This document shows, piece after piece, positions 40,719 to 49,988 of a stretch of DNA of 64,000 nt. Position 1 is the stretch's first letter. Every line of letters starts with the position of its first letter. Origin of the DNA: Rhodocyclaceae bacterium (lineage in GTDB: Bacteria > Pseudomonadota > Gammaproteobacteria > Burkholderiales > Rhodocyclaceae); NCBI GenBank assembly GCA_016791115.1, contig JAEUNL010000013.1:29977-93976 (forward strand), given 5' to 3'. The notes under the pieces were generated by a model that was not told where the DNA came from, ran no database searches, and saw only the letters and a program-made list of their open reading frames with translations. Position numbers and translations under genes: made by a program.

Positions 40719-40733
40719 TAGCCCTTGTGGGTA
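40719..40733 (-). promoter_or_regulatory. distal NarL-like site of the tusA operon
   Basis: Read on the minus strand: TACCCACAAGGGCTA, a degenerate palindrome followed by GACG, so it resembles the proximal element in weakened form. Centre about 23 bases from the proximal site, similar to the soe spacing. Confidence 0.45.
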
Positions 40734-40777
40734 ATCGCTCGAACTCGCATCCAGCCTCGTTCTCCAGCGAGTACTCC

Positions 40778-40924
40778 ATGTTGGCGATAGCTGCAATGAG
40801 GCGCCTGGTGCATGATCCGATCGCGGTGCTGCCTTTTCGGATTTCCCTCAACGATGACGTGGTGGTTCAAACCAGCGGCGTTTCCGCGAATGGTTTCGCA
40901 ACCATCACACGTGAGCCGTCATGA
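40778..40924 (+). CDS. possible small ORF before the S24-like gene
   Basis: A frame of 48 codons (MLAIAAMRRLVHDPI...) whose stop overlaps the next start as ATGA, the coupling style used throughout this window. No family recognised, no strong ribosome-binding site, and the composition does not settle whether it is coding. Could be a leader peptide or chance. Confidence 0.3.
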   Translation: MLAIAAMRRLVHDPIAVLPFRISLNDDVVVQTSGVSANGFATITREPS

Positions 40925-41280
40925 AATCACACACCATCTCGTTACATCCTGCGGATCCGGAATCGCAACCGTCCTGTGGTAGCGACGAACCTTTTGCGTT
41001 GATGGTTCTGGGCGACTCGATGTCGCCAGAGTTCATCGAAGGCGACATCGTGGTGGTAGAGCCGGGCGGAATGGCGGCTAGCGGCGCCTTTGTGATTGCC
41101 CGCATCGAACAGGATTGGGTCTTGCGCCGACTAGACCGGTGCGGTGACCGTTGGGCACTGGCGCCCGAAAATTCGCGATACAAGCAGGTCGAAATCCTAT
41201 CGTTGCAGGACGTCAAAGGCGTCGTGATCCAGAGAACGCATCCGCGTCGGCGCGAGCGGCGAAAGCGATACGTTGAGTAG
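40921..41280 (+). CDS. S24/LexA-like domain protein with altered catalytic lysine
   Basis: A protein of 119 residues formed only by the C-terminal domain of LexA-like peptidases. The serine is present (Ser33 in LGDSMSPEF) and GDIVVVEPGG follows, but the position of the catalytic lysine (LexA VKRL) reads LRRL (Arg69), so self-cleavage is doubtful. No helix-turn-helix precedes it. It lies between the tusA control region and the dnaE2 region; function unknown. Confidence 0.75.
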   Translation: MKSHTISLHPADPESQPSCGSDEPFALMVLGDSMSPEFIEGDIVVVEPGGMAASGAFVIARIEQDWVLRRLDRCGDRWALAPENSRYKQVEILSLQDVKGVVIQRTHPRRRERRKRYVE

Positions 41281-41495
41281 CGAATCCTAACTTGAGGGGG
41301 TTAAGAATTTCATCGGGGTATTTTGCGATGTGCTGAAAATTCCCGTTATCAGAATCAATAAAACATTAAACATAATATCTTCATTTAATTGATTAAAATC
41401 ATATTACAAACCGCAAGACTTCGACAAATTCTCGAACGACACCCCATGAAACTCTCCGTTAATTGAACACCGAAATATCGGTTGGTCGCGCCAGA
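41281..41495. other. AT-rich spacer upstream of dnaE2
   Basis: Clearly more AT-rich than the surrounding GC-rich DNA, with runs such as AATAAAACATTAAAC and TTAATTGATTAAAATC near 41360-41400. No gene or clear repeat. It could be an H-NS/MvaT-type silencing region, an insertion scar or a promoter-rich spacer. Confidence 0.4.
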
Positions 41496-41525
41496 TTGAC
41501 GTGATGATCTGATTTTTTGTACAGT
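41496..41525 (+). promoter_or_regulatory. dnaE2 promoter
   Basis: TTGACG (41496-41501), 18 bases, TACAGT (41520-41525): a sigma-70-like pair. Transcription would start near 41532, leaving a leader of about 15 bases before the ATG at 41548 and no Shine-Dalgarno. Confidence 0.55.
41509..41524. promoter_or_regulatory. LexA box overlapping the dnaE2 promoter
   Basis: CTGATTTTTTGTACAG fits CTG-N10-CAG, with a perfect right half (ACAGTA) compared with the E. coli consensus. It overlaps the -10 hexamer, the usual repressing position, and dnaE2 is a known SOS gene. Confidence 0.6.
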
Positions 41526-41547
41526 ATCCGGCTTGCACGTGTCTGCC

Positions 41548-44500
41548 ATGTTGCCTGCCTACGCCGAGCTGCATTGCCTGTCGAATTTCAGTTTCCTGCG
41601 CGGCGCTTCGCATCCGGAGGAACTGGTCGAACGTGCCGCGCAGGCAGGCTACCAGGCGCTGGCGATCACCGACGAGTGTTCGCTGGCTGGCGCGGTCCGC
41701 GCCCATCTCGCGGCGCGCCAGGCTGGGTTGCCGCTGATCGTCGGCAGCGAGTTGCAACTCGCACGAGCTGACGGCACGCCTGATTTGAAGCTGGTTCTGC
41801 TGCCGACCAACCGCAACGGCTACGGCGATCTGGCCGAGCTGATCACGTTCGGGCGACGCAATGCCGTCAAGGGCTGCTACCGCCTGACGCGTGCCGATCT
41901 CGACGCAGGGGGACTTGACGACTGTCTTGCATTGCTGGTTCCGTGCCGCGCTGCCAGCCGCGTGCAGGCGCCGCAGGCAATGGCCGATCTGCTTGCCGAC
42001 GCGAACTGGCTGGCGGTGCGTTTTGCCAGCCGTGCCTGGCTGGCGGTGGAACTGCATCGTGATGCTGACGACGCGGCCTGGCTGGCGGCGTTGCAAGGCG
42101 TTGCATGCGCCACCGGTCTCCCGATTCTGGCGAGCGGCGATGTGCACATGCACGTGCGCACCCGCCGTCGCCTGCAGGATGTACTGACCGCCACGCGCCT
42201 GCGCACCACGCTCGACGAAGCCGGCCGCGAGCTGTTCCGCAACGGCGAGCGCCACCTGCGTTCGCGTGCGGTACTTGCGAAGCTCTACCCGTGCGAGTTG
42301 CTCGACGAAACCCTGCGCGTGGCTGAGCGCTGCAGGTTCTCGCTCGACGAACTGCGCTACGAATATCCGGAGGAGCTGGTACCGTCCGGCGAAACGCCGA
42401 CAAGCTGGCTGCGGCGGCTGACGACGAAAGGCTTCTACCGCCGTTTCGGCACGCCGCTCGCCCCCCTCGCCTCACCGGGCGAGTGCGATCAAGGTGAACT
42501 TCACCACATGGGGCCGATCCTCGGCCAGCACGCTCCGGAGGTCGACCAAGCACGGACGCTGGTCGAGCACGAACTCGCGCTGATTGCCGAGCTTGCCTAC
42601 GAGCCCTACTTCCTCACCGTGCATGACATCGTCGCATGGGCGCGCGCGCACAATATCCTCTGCCAGGGGCGCGGCTCGGCGGCCAATTCAGCGGTGTGCT
42701 ACTGCCTTGGCATCACCGAGGTCGATCCTTCGCGCATGAGCATGCTGTTCGAGCGATTCATCTCGAAGGAGCGCAACGAGCCGCCGGACATCGACGTGGA
42801 TTTCGAGCACGAGCGGCGCGAGGAAGTCATCCAGTACATCTATGCGAAGTATGGCCGCGAGCGCGCCGCGCTCGCGGCCGCGCTGATCACCTACCGGCCG
42901 AAGAGCGCGCTGCGCGACATCGGCCGCGCGCTCGGTTTCGACAGCGACCGCCTCAACCAGCTCACGCGCAACCTCGCTTGGTGGGACCGCGACGTAAATC
43001 TGCCCGAGCGGCTGCAGGAGGCTGGCTTCAACCCGGAGAGCCCGCGCGTGGCGTTGATGCTGGAACTCACGCGCACGCTGATCGGCTTTCCGCGCCACCT
43101 GTCGCAGCACACCGGCGGTTTCGTCATCGCGCGCGGCAAACTGTCGCGGCTGGTGCCGATCGAGAACGCCGCGATGGCCGAGCGCACGGTGATCGAGTGG
43201 GACAAGGACGACCTCGACGCGCTCGGCCTGCTCAAGATCGACGTGCTCGCGCTAGGCATGCTGACGGCGATCCGCAAGACGCTCGATTGCGTGAATGCCT
43301 GGCGCGACACGCCGGGCGTGCATGCCGGCGGTGCAAACGGCGCAGGTAGCACAGATAGCACAGGTAACGAAAGGGGCGCGGCACGGCTCACCGTCTCCGA
43401 CATACCGCCGGAAGACCCGGCGGTCTACGAGATGCTCTGCCGCGGCGATTCGGTCGGCGTGTTTCAGGTGGAATCGCGCGCGCAGATGACGATGCTGCCG
43501 CGCCTGCAGCCGCGCCGCTATTACGATCTGGTGATCGAGGTGGCGATCGTGCGTCCCGGCCCGATCCAGGGCGGCATGGTGCATCCCTACCTGCGGCGGC
43601 GGCAGAAGGTCGAACCGGTCAGCTATCCGTCGCCCGAAGTCGAGGGTGTGCTCGAACGCACGCTCGGCGTGCCGATCTTCCAGGAACAGGTGATGCAGCT
43701 GTCGATCGTCGCCGCCGGCTTCACGCCCGGCGAGGCCGACAGGCTGCGCCGCGCGATGGCCGCCTGGCGACGCAAGGGCGGCCTGGAGCCGTTCGAGATG
43801 AAGCTGGTCGACGGCATGCGTGCACGCGGCTACGACGAGGCGTTCGCACGCCAGATCTTCCAACAGATCCTCGGCTTCGGCGAATACGGCTTTCCCGAAT
43901 CGCATGCGGCAAGCTTCGCGCTGCTGGTCTACGTTTCGGCTTGGCTCAAGCACCATCATCCGGCGGCCTTTCTGTGCGGCCTGCTCAATTCGCTGCCGAT
44001 GGGCTTCTACGCACCGGCACAACTGATCCAGGACGCGCGGCGTCACGGCGTGACGGTGCTGCCGGTCGATGTGATGGTGTCTGGCCGGGGATGCGTTCTG
44101 GAGGCCGCTACCGGCTCCGGCGTTGCGCCCGGCCCTTCTGCCTCCGCCCGCCTCGGCCTGAGCATGGTCGACGGCCTTGGCGAACCTGCCACGCAGCGCA
44201 TCGTCGCCGCGCGCGCGGTGCGTCCGTTTGACGGCATAGAGGATTTGGCGCGGCGCGCGACCCTCGATGCACGAGAGATGCGCCTGCTCGCCAGCGCCGG
44301 CGCGCTCGCAGCGCTCGCCGGGCACCGCCATCATGCGCTCTGGCTGGCGGCCGGCAGCCAACCGCCGCCGTCTCTGCTGCACGCCAGCCAGATTGCCGAC
44401 AGCGCGCTCGAACTGACCGCACCTTCCGAAGGCGAGAATCTGGTGGCCGACTATCGCGCGATGGGCTTCACGCTCGGCCGCCACCCGCTGGCGTTATTGC

Positions 44501-44844
44501 GCCGGCACCTGGCCCGCATGCGCTTCGAAACCTCGCAGGAAATCAACGAAGCACCGCACCGCAAGCTGGCGCGCGCCGCCGGCGTGGTGACCTGCCGCCA
44601 GCGCCCTGGCACGGCGAGCGGCGTAGTGTTTGTGACCATGGAAGATGAAACCGGCACGACCAACGTCATCGTGCATGCCGATCTGGTGGAACGGCAGCGG
44701 CGCGAACTACTGGCCAGCAGGCTGATGGGGGTGTATGGGCAGGTGCAGCGCGAAGGCCGGGTGGTACACCTGATCGCCAAGCGACTGGTGGATGTGAGCC
44801 ACCTGCTGGGGCGACTCGCCACCCACAGCCGGGATTTTCATTGA
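41548..44844 (+). CDS. dnaE2: error-prone DNA polymerase III alpha-like subunit
   Basis: A protein of 1098 residues. N-terminal PHP domain (YAELHCLSNFSFLRGASHPEELV), polymerase palm with PPDIDVDFEHERREEVIQY, QHTGGFVIA, and C-terminal helix-hairpin-helix/OB domain. The length and the LSNFSFLRGAS start fit DnaE2 rather than replicative DnaE1. It usually follows imuA and imuB, which are absent here. Start: ATG at 41548; upstream GTG and TTG are alternatives. LexA control is inferred from the promoter. Roughly residues 597-613 carry a low-complexity Gly/Ala/Thr insertion (AGGANGAGSTDSTG). Confidence 0.93.
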   Translation: MLPAYAELHCLSNFSFLRGASHPEELVERAAQAGYQALAITDECSLAGAVRAHLAARQAGLPLIVGSELQLARADGTPDLKLVLLPTNRNGYGDLAELITFGRRNAVKGCYRLTRADLDAGGLDDCLALLVPCRAASRVQAPQAMADLLADANWLAVRFASRAWLAVELHRDADDAAWLAALQGVACATGLPILASGDVHMHVRTRRRLQDVLTATRLRTTLDEAGRELFRNGERHLRSRAVLAKLYPCELLDETLRVAERCRFSLDELRYEYPEELVPSGETPTSWLRRLTTKGFYRRFGTPLAPLASPGECDQGELHHMGPILGQHAPEVDQARTLVEHELALIAELAYEPYFLTVHDIVAWARAHNILCQGRGSAANSAVCYCLGITEVDPSRMSMLFERFISKERNEPPDIDVDFEHERREEVIQYIYAKYGRERAALAAALITYRPKSALRDIGRALGFDSDRLNQLTRNLAWWDRDVNLPERLQEAGFNPESPRVALMLELTRTLIGFPRHLSQHTGGFVIARGKLSRLVPIENAAMAERTVIEWDKDDLDALGLLKIDVLALGMLTAIRKTLDCVNAWRDTPGVHAGGANGAGSTDSTGNERGAARLTVSDIPPEDPAVYEMLCRGDSVGVFQVESRAQMTMLPRLQPRRYYDLVIEVAIVRPGPIQGGMVHPYLRRRQKVEPVSYPSPEVEGVLERTLGVPIFQEQVMQLSIVAAGFTPGEADRLRRAMAAWRRKGGLEPFEMKLVDGMRARGYDEAFARQIFQQILGFGEYGFPESHAASFALLVYVSAWLKHHHPAAFLCGLLNSLPMGFYAPAQLIQDARRHGVTVLPVDVMVSGRGCVLEAATGSGVAPGPSASARLGLSMVDGLGEPATQRIVAARAVRPFDGIEDLARRATLDAREMRLLASAGALAALAGHRHHALWLAAGSQPPPSLLHASQIADSALELTAPSEGENLVADYRAMGFTLGRHPLALLRRHLARMRFETSQEINEAPHRKLARAAGVVTCRQRPGTASGVVFVTMEDETGTTNVIVHADLVERQRRELLASRLMGVYGQVQREGRVVHLIAKRLVDVSHLLGRLATHSRDFH

Positions 44845-44850
44845 TCGATA

Positions 44851-44877
44851 CGCGCGGGCGGAGGCGACGCCCGCGCG
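44851..44877. terminator. GC-rich hairpin between dnaE2 and the CBS gene
   Basis: Perfect ten-base inverted repeat CGCGCGGGCG / CGCCCGCGCG with a seven-base loop, between converging genes. No T-run, so a strong structural rather than classic intrinsic terminator. Confidence 0.6.
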
Positions 44878-44886
44878 GGTCATTGC

Positions 44887-45318
44887 CTAGCCGTGGATAT
44901 AGTTTTCCAGTTGGGAAATAATGAACTGCTGCTCGCAAATGACGTCCTTAACCAAGTCGCCGATCGAGATTACACCGATCAGTTTGCCGTTATCGAGCAC
45001 CGGCAAATGGCGCAGACGCCCGTCAGTCATCAGCGCCATGCATTCTTCGTTGCTTTGCGAGGCATGGACGTATTTGACCGGCGAACTCATCACCTCTGAA
45101 ATACGTGTCTGCTCCGCCGCCTTCCCGGCACCGAACAGCTTGCGCGCGAAGTCGCGCTCGCTCACGATGCCCACGATATCGTCGGCGTTGGTAACCAGCA
45201 GCGCACCGATGTTCTTCTCACGCATCAACTTCGCTGCTTCGAGCACCGTCGCCTGCGGCGAGATCGTGAATACTTGTTGTACCGGCTTCTCCCGCAGAAG
45301 TTGCGCCACGCTCTTCAT
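44887..45318 (-). CDS. two-CBS-domain protein
   Basis: A protein of 143 residues consisting of a CBS pair (VFTISPQATVLEAAKLMREKNIGALLVT and YVHASQSNEECMALMTDGRLRHLPVLDNGKLIGVISIGDLVK). Such stand-alone pairs bind adenine nucleotides and regulate partners; the partner is unknown. The ATG at 45318 follows GGGAGAAG. Monocistronic. Confidence 0.88.
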   Translation of the reverse strand: MKSVAQLLREKPVQQVFTISPQATVLEAAKLMREKNIGALLVTNADDIVGIVSERDFARKLFGAGKAAEQTRISEVMSSPVKYVHASQSNEECMALMTDGRLRHLPVLDNGKLIGVISIGDLVKDVICEQQFIISQLENYIHG

Positions 45319-45570
45319 CGACTTCTCCCTCCTCACACAAAAACCCGTCTGTAATGGGTGGCCGCACGCACTCTCCGCGCGACTGGCAAAAGGCAAACCT
45401 GTAACTAGTCTAGTGCCAGCAAGACGTTGCGGCAACGTCTGAATGTGGGGGAATACCCGCAGCGTCCCGCGTCGGCCAGCGCTACCGGCTGCGATGCGAG
45501 GTTCGATATCCTCTTCCGCAATCGGCCGCACGGAGCCTAGAATTCATGGATCCTCTCGGAACAGATCACC

Positions 45571-46308
45571 ATGATCGCATTGTTTACAGACTTCGGTGCG
45601 AGCGACATTTATGTCGCCCAGATGAAGGCCGTGCTCCTGCGCGACGCACCGGCCGGCACGCCAATACTCGATATGCTGCACGGTGTGCCGAACTTCAATG
45701 CGCGCGCGGGGGCGCACCTGCTGGCTGCACTGGCGCCGCAGTTTCCGACGCGCAGCGTATTCGTCGCCGTGATCGACCCCGGCGTAGGCAGCGACCGCCC
45801 GGCCGTGGCGCTGGAAGCGGAGGGACGCTGGTTCGTCGGCCCCGACAACGGGCTACTTTCGGTGATCGCCGCTCGCGCCGGCAAACCGCGCGTCGAGCGC
45901 ATCGTGTGGCGCCCGAACGGCATGTCGAATTCGTTCCATGGTCGCGACCTGTTCGCGCCGATCGCGGCCTTGCTGGCCGGCGGGCATCATCCGGACGACA
46001 AGCTCGCCCCAGCCGAGCGGCTTGCAGTGGAATTCGGTGGCGGCGATCTGGGCGAGGTAATCTATATCGATCACTACGGCAACGTCATCACCGGCCTGCG
46101 TGCCGCATCGATCTCCCCGGCGACCAGTTTGCGCGCCGGCGGGCACACCATCGAATGGGCGCATACCTTCGCCGATGCGCCCATCGACACCCCATTCTGG
46201 TACGAGAACAGCATCGGACTCGCGGAGATCGCGCTGCCGTTGGGCAGCGCGTCGGCGCGCCTCGAACTGGGTATCGGAGAACGAATCACCATCGCCGGAA
46301 ACGATTGA
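45571..46308 (+). CDS. SAM hydroxide adenosyltransferase (DUF62)
   Basis: A protein of 245 residues of the fluorinase/DUF62 family that hydrolyses S-adenosylmethionine to adenosine and methionine. Motifs: IALFTDFGASDIYV, VIDPGVGS, GPDNGLLS and GNVITGL. Single gene, convergent with the carboxylase operon. Cytoplasmic. Confidence 0.88.
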   Translation: MIALFTDFGASDIYVAQMKAVLLRDAPAGTPILDMLHGVPNFNARAGAHLLAALAPQFPTRSVFVAVIDPGVGSDRPAVALEAEGRWFVGPDNGLLSVIAARAGKPRVERIVWRPNGMSNSFHGRDLFAPIAALLAGGHHPDDKLAPAERLAVEFGGGDLGEVIYIDHYGNVITGLRAASISPATSLRAGGHTIEWAHTFADAPIDTPFWYENSIGLAEIALPLGSASARLELGIGERITIAGND

Positions 46309-46348
46309 GGCGCCTGCGCGTCAAGGCAGCCGCGATCGAATGTCCGCA

Positions 46349-48367
46349 TTAGCTCCCTGCGTCACCACTACGCACGACCGGCTCGAAGTCGACCAGATCA
46401 TCGCCATCCGCCACCTGTTCCCCGGGCGAGAACCGAAAAGCACGCACAATGCCGGCCGATGGAGCGTGGATCACATGCTCCATCTTCATTGCCTCGATCA
46501 CCATGAGTGCAGTGCCCTGCTCCACGGGCTCGCCGGGCGCGACGCGTAGTTCGACGACCCGGCCCGGCATCGGCGAAACCAGCCCGCCTTCGGCTACCGC
46601 GATATCCGCGATGCTTTCGAGCGGATCGACGCGAACAAGTTGCCAGTGTTGCCCGTCGACGAACACGTGACGGCGCTCGCCGGCCACGACGACCGTTGCA
46701 TCGAGCCGGCGACCGCCGAGATCGGCGCGAAGATTGGCGCCGCCGACGAGTTCGGCGTGCGCATCGCAAGCTTGTCCATCGAGCTCCAGCCGGAAGCCGC
46801 GGGTCCGATAGCTGGCGTGAACCACGCGGATTCGGTCGCCGCACCGGAACACCAGCTCGCGACGCGCTGATGCATTGAGTCGCCAACCATCGCGTACATC
46901 CCACAGCGAACGCGTGCTGACTGCACATCTTGCAGCCGCAGACGTGTTCGACTCGCGCAGCAGGCTTGCCAGCGCTGCTATCAGGACTGCGTCATGCGGG
47001 GCTTCACCCGGAAGCGAAAAGAGAAATGCGTACTCGCGTTCGATGATTTCGGTGTCGAGATCCGCGGATTGGAATGCGGGGCATGCCACCAGCCGCGAAA
47101 GGAATCCGATATTGTTTGCCACACCGACCACGCGATACTGCCTCAGGGCCTGCTGCATGCGGCTCAGAGCGCGAGCGCGATCGACGTCCCACACGATGAC
47201 CTTGGCGAGCATCGGGTCGTAATACGGGGCGATCTCGTCGCCCTGCTCCACGCCGCTGTCGATGCGCACGTGAGTCGACTCGACGGGTTGCTCGAGGTGG
47301 ATCAAGCGGCCCGTGGATGGCAGAAAGGAACGCTCCGGGTCCTCAGCGTAGATGCGCGCTTCCAGCGCGTGCCCATGGATGCCTAGCCGTTCCTGGGTCA
47401 GTGGCAACTGCTCGCCTGCGGCGACGCGCAATTGCCATTCAACCAGATCGAGGCCTGTGATCATTTCGGTGACCGGGTGTTCGACCTGCAAGCGAGTGTT
47501 CATCTCCATGAAGTGAAAGTCGCCTGCGCGGTCGACGATGAACTCCACCGTGCCGGCACCGACGTAGCCGACTGCCCGCGCAGCCGCGATGGCCGCCTGC
47601 CCCATGGATTCCCGCCGCTCCGGCGTCAAGCCGGGCGCGGGCGCTTCTTCGAGCACCTTCTGGTGTCGCCGCTGCACCGAGCAATCGCGCTCGAACAGGT
47701 GGACGATGTTGCCGTGCCTGTCGGCGAATATCTGTATCTCAATGTGCCGCGGGCGCACTAGATAGCGCTCCAGCAGCACGCGGTCGTCGCCGAACGCGGC
47801 CTGCGCCTCGCGCCTGCATGCCAGGATCGCGTCGTCGAACCCATCGTCATCTGCGACGACGCGCATGCCTTTGCCGCCCCCGCCAGCCGTGGCCTTGATC
47901 AGCAGCGGATAGCCAATGCGCGCGGCTTGCGCGCGCAACATGTGCGGCGACTGCTCGTCCCCATGGTAGCCAGGCACGAGCGGTACGCCGGCGGCCTGCA
48001 TCAGCGATTTTGCTTGGCTCTTCGATCCCATGCGGCGGATTGCATCGGCCGGCGGACCGATGAAGACAAGGCCGGCTGCTTCGCAGGCCTGTGCGAAGGC
48101 TGCGCTCTCGGAGAGGAATCCGTATCCTGGATGGATCGCCTGCGCACCACTGCGTCTTGCGGCGTCGATGATGGAATCGATGGAGAGGTAGCTTTCGCGT
48201 GCTGGCGGGGGGCCAATGCGCAGCGCCTGATTCGCCATGCGTACATGGCGTGCGCCTTCATCTGCATCCGAAAAAACGCCCACCGTCCCCACGCCGAGCC
48301 GGCGTGCGGTCCGCATGATGCGGCAGGCGATCTCGCCGCGGTTGGCGACCAGTATCCGTTCGAACAT
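46349..48367 (-). CDS. liuD: methylcrotonyl-CoA carboxylase, biotin-carrying subunit
   Basis: A protein of 672 residues: biotin carboxylase (LVANRGEIACRIMRTARRLG; ATP loop KATAGGGGKGMR; MEMNTRLQVEHPVTEMITGLDLVEWQLRVA) followed by a C-terminal biotin domain with EAMKMEHV. With the beta subunit it carboxylates 3-methylcrotonyl-CoA in leucine degradation. Geranyl-CoA carboxylase is an alternative, but the isovaleryl-CoA dehydrogenase in the operon favours the leucine route. Confidence 0.88.
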   Translation of the reverse strand: MFERILVANRGEIACRIMRTARRLGVGTVGVFSDADEGARHVRMANQALRIGPPPARESYLSIDSIIDAARRSGAQAIHPGYGFLSESAAFAQACEAAGLVFIGPPADAIRRMGSKSQAKSLMQAAGVPLVPGYHGDEQSPHMLRAQAARIGYPLLIKATAGGGGKGMRVVADDDGFDDAILACRREAQAAFGDDRVLLERYLVRPRHIEIQIFADRHGNIVHLFERDCSVQRRHQKVLEEAPAPGLTPERRESMGQAAIAAARAVGYVGAGTVEFIVDRAGDFHFMEMNTRLQVEHPVTEMITGLDLVEWQLRVAAGEQLPLTQERLGIHGHALEARIYAEDPERSFLPSTGRLIHLEQPVESTHVRIDSGVEQGDEIAPYYDPMLAKVIVWDVDRARALSRMQQALRQYRVVGVANNIGFLSRLVACPAFQSADLDTEIIEREYAFLFSLPGEAPHDAVLIAALASLLRESNTSAAARCAVSTRSLWDVRDGWRLNASARRELVFRCGDRIRVVHASYRTRGFRLELDGQACDAHAELVGGANLRADLGGRRLDATVVVAGERRHVFVDGQHWQLVRVDPLESIADIAVAEGGLVSPMPGRVVELRVAPGEPVEQGTALMVIEAMKMEHVIHAPSAGIVRAFRFSPGEQVADGDDLVDFEPVVRSGDAGS

Positions 48368-48379
48368 GGGCTTCGCCGG

Positions 48380-49987
48380 CTACATGCGGAAGACGCCGAA
48401 CGTGGTCGGCCCGATCGGCGCGTTGAGTGCGGCGGCGAGAGACAGTCCGAGCACGCGACGGCTCTGGGCGGGGTCGATCACGCCGTCGTCCCACAGCCGT
48501 GCTGTCGCGTAGTAAGGATGCCCCTGTTCGTCGTACTGGCGCCGTATGGGCGCCTTGAACGCTGTCTCCTCGTCCGCGCTCCAGACGCCTCCTGCGGCTT
48601 CGATACCGTCGCGTTTTACGGTCGCGAGCACGCTTGCCGCCTGTTCCCCGCCCATGACTGAGATCCGCGCATTCGGCCACATCCAGAGGAAACGCGGTCC
48701 GAAGGCGCGCCCGCACATGCCGTAATTGCCAGCGCCGAACGAGCCGCCGATGATCATCGTGACTTTTGGCACTTGCACGGTGGATACTGCAGTCACCAGT
48801 TTCGCCCCGTCCTTGGCGATGCCTGCGTTCTCTACCTTGCGCCCGACCATGAAGCCGGTGATGTTCTGCAGGAACAGCAGCGGAATGCCGCGCTGCCCGC
48901 ACAGTTCGATGAAATGCGCGCCTTTCTGTGCCGACTCCCCAAACAGGATGCCGCTGTTGGCAAGGATGCCGACTGGGCAACCGTACAGTTGCGAGAATCC
49001 GCATACCAGTGTCGCGCCGAAGCGCGCCTTGAATTCGTCGAAGCGCGAAGCGTCGAAAATACGCGCAATGACTTCTCGCACATCGTAGGGTTTGCGCGTA
49101 TCGGTCGGCACAATGCCGTAGATCTCCTCGGGGTCGAAGGCAGGCGCTTCCGCATTGGCGTCGAGTTGCCTGCATGGCGCGGGATGGTTCAGGTTGGCAA
49201 CGATGCGCCGCGCGAGGTACAAGGCGTGCGCGTCGTTCTCGGCAAGGTGGTCTGCCACACCCGAGACGCGGGTATGCACATCGCCCCCGCCGAGATCTTC
49301 GGCGCTGACCACCTCGCCGGTCGCCGCCTTCACGAGCGGGGGGCCGCCGAGAAAGATGGTGCCCTGATTGCGCACGATGATGGCCTCGTCGGACATTGCC
49401 GGCACATAGGCGCCGCCGGCAGTGCACGATCCCATCACGACCGCGATCTGCGGGATCCCCTGCGCGGAGAGATTGGCCTGGTTGAAGAATATTCGCCCGA
49501 AGTGTTCTCGGTCCGGAAATACTTCGTCCTGCATGGGAAGGAATGCGCCGCCGGAATCGACGAGATAGATGCATGGCAGCCGGTTCTGCGCCGCGATCTC
49601 CTGCGCGCGCAGATGCTTCTTCACCGTCATCGGGTAGTAGGTTCCGCCCTTGACCGTTGCGTCGTTTGCAACCAGCATGCAGGCGTTACCTTCGACCTGC
49701 GCCACTCCGGCAATCATCCCCGCTCCCGGAGCATCGCCTCCGTACATGCCCCAAGCCGCGAGCTGGCCGATTTCGAGGAACGACGAGCCCGAATCGATCA
49801 GGCGCTCGATGCGCTCGCGCGGAAGCAGCTTGCCGCGCGCGCTATGGCGCGCGCGCGCTGCTTCGCCTCCACCCATTGCAGCGCGCGCGACCTTCAAACG
49901 CAGACCGTCGACTGCCGCGCGCATTGCCTTTGCATTAGCGACGAACTCGGCATCACGCGTGTCAACTTTCGACTTGATAACACTCAT
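48380..49987 (-). CDS. liuB: methylcrotonyl-CoA carboxylase, carboxyltransferase subunit
   Basis: A protein of 535 residues of the acyl-CoA carboxyltransferase family, with the N-terminal [21 protein letters not shown], the oxyanion segments [16 protein letters not shown] and [38 protein letters not shown]. Closely followed (12 bases) by liuD and preceded by the dehydrogenase gene. Confidence 0.92.
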   Translation of the reverse strand: MSVIKSKVDTRDAEFVANAKAMRAAVDGLRLKVARAAMGGGEAARARHSARGKLLPRERIERLIDSGSSFLEIGQLAAWGMYGGDAPGAGMIAGVAQVEGNACMLVANDATVKGGTYYPMTVKKHLRAQEIAAQNRLPCIYLVDSGGAFLPMQDEVFPDREHFGRIFFNQANLSAQGIPQIAVVMGSCTAGGAYVPAMSDEAIIVRNQGTIFLGGPPLVKAATGEVVSAEDLGGGDVHTRVSGVADHLAENDAHALYLARRIVANLNHPAPCRQLDANAEAPAFDPEEIYGIVPTDTRKPYDVREVIARIFDASRFDEFKARFGATLVCGFSQLYGCPVGILANSGILFGESAQKGAHFIELCGQRGIPLLFLQNITGFMVGRKVENAGIAKDGAKLVTAVSTVQVPKVTMIIGGSFGAGNYGMCGRAFGPRFLWMWPNARISVMGGEQAASVLATVKRDGIEAAGGVWSADEETAFKAPIRRQYDEQGHPYYATARLWDDGVIDPAQSRRVLGLSLAAALNAPIGPTTFGVFRM

Positions 49988-49988
49988 G

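Noticed and set aside
41340..41420. AT-rich stretch as a replication origin or phage attachment site
   Set aside because: No DnaA-box cluster, direct repeats, integrase or tRNA gene is nearby.
45445..45465. GGGGGAATACCC near the SAM hydrolase gene, resembling part of the soe control region
   Set aside because: No palindromic partner and no ATAGACG core; similarity is limited to simple C/G runs.
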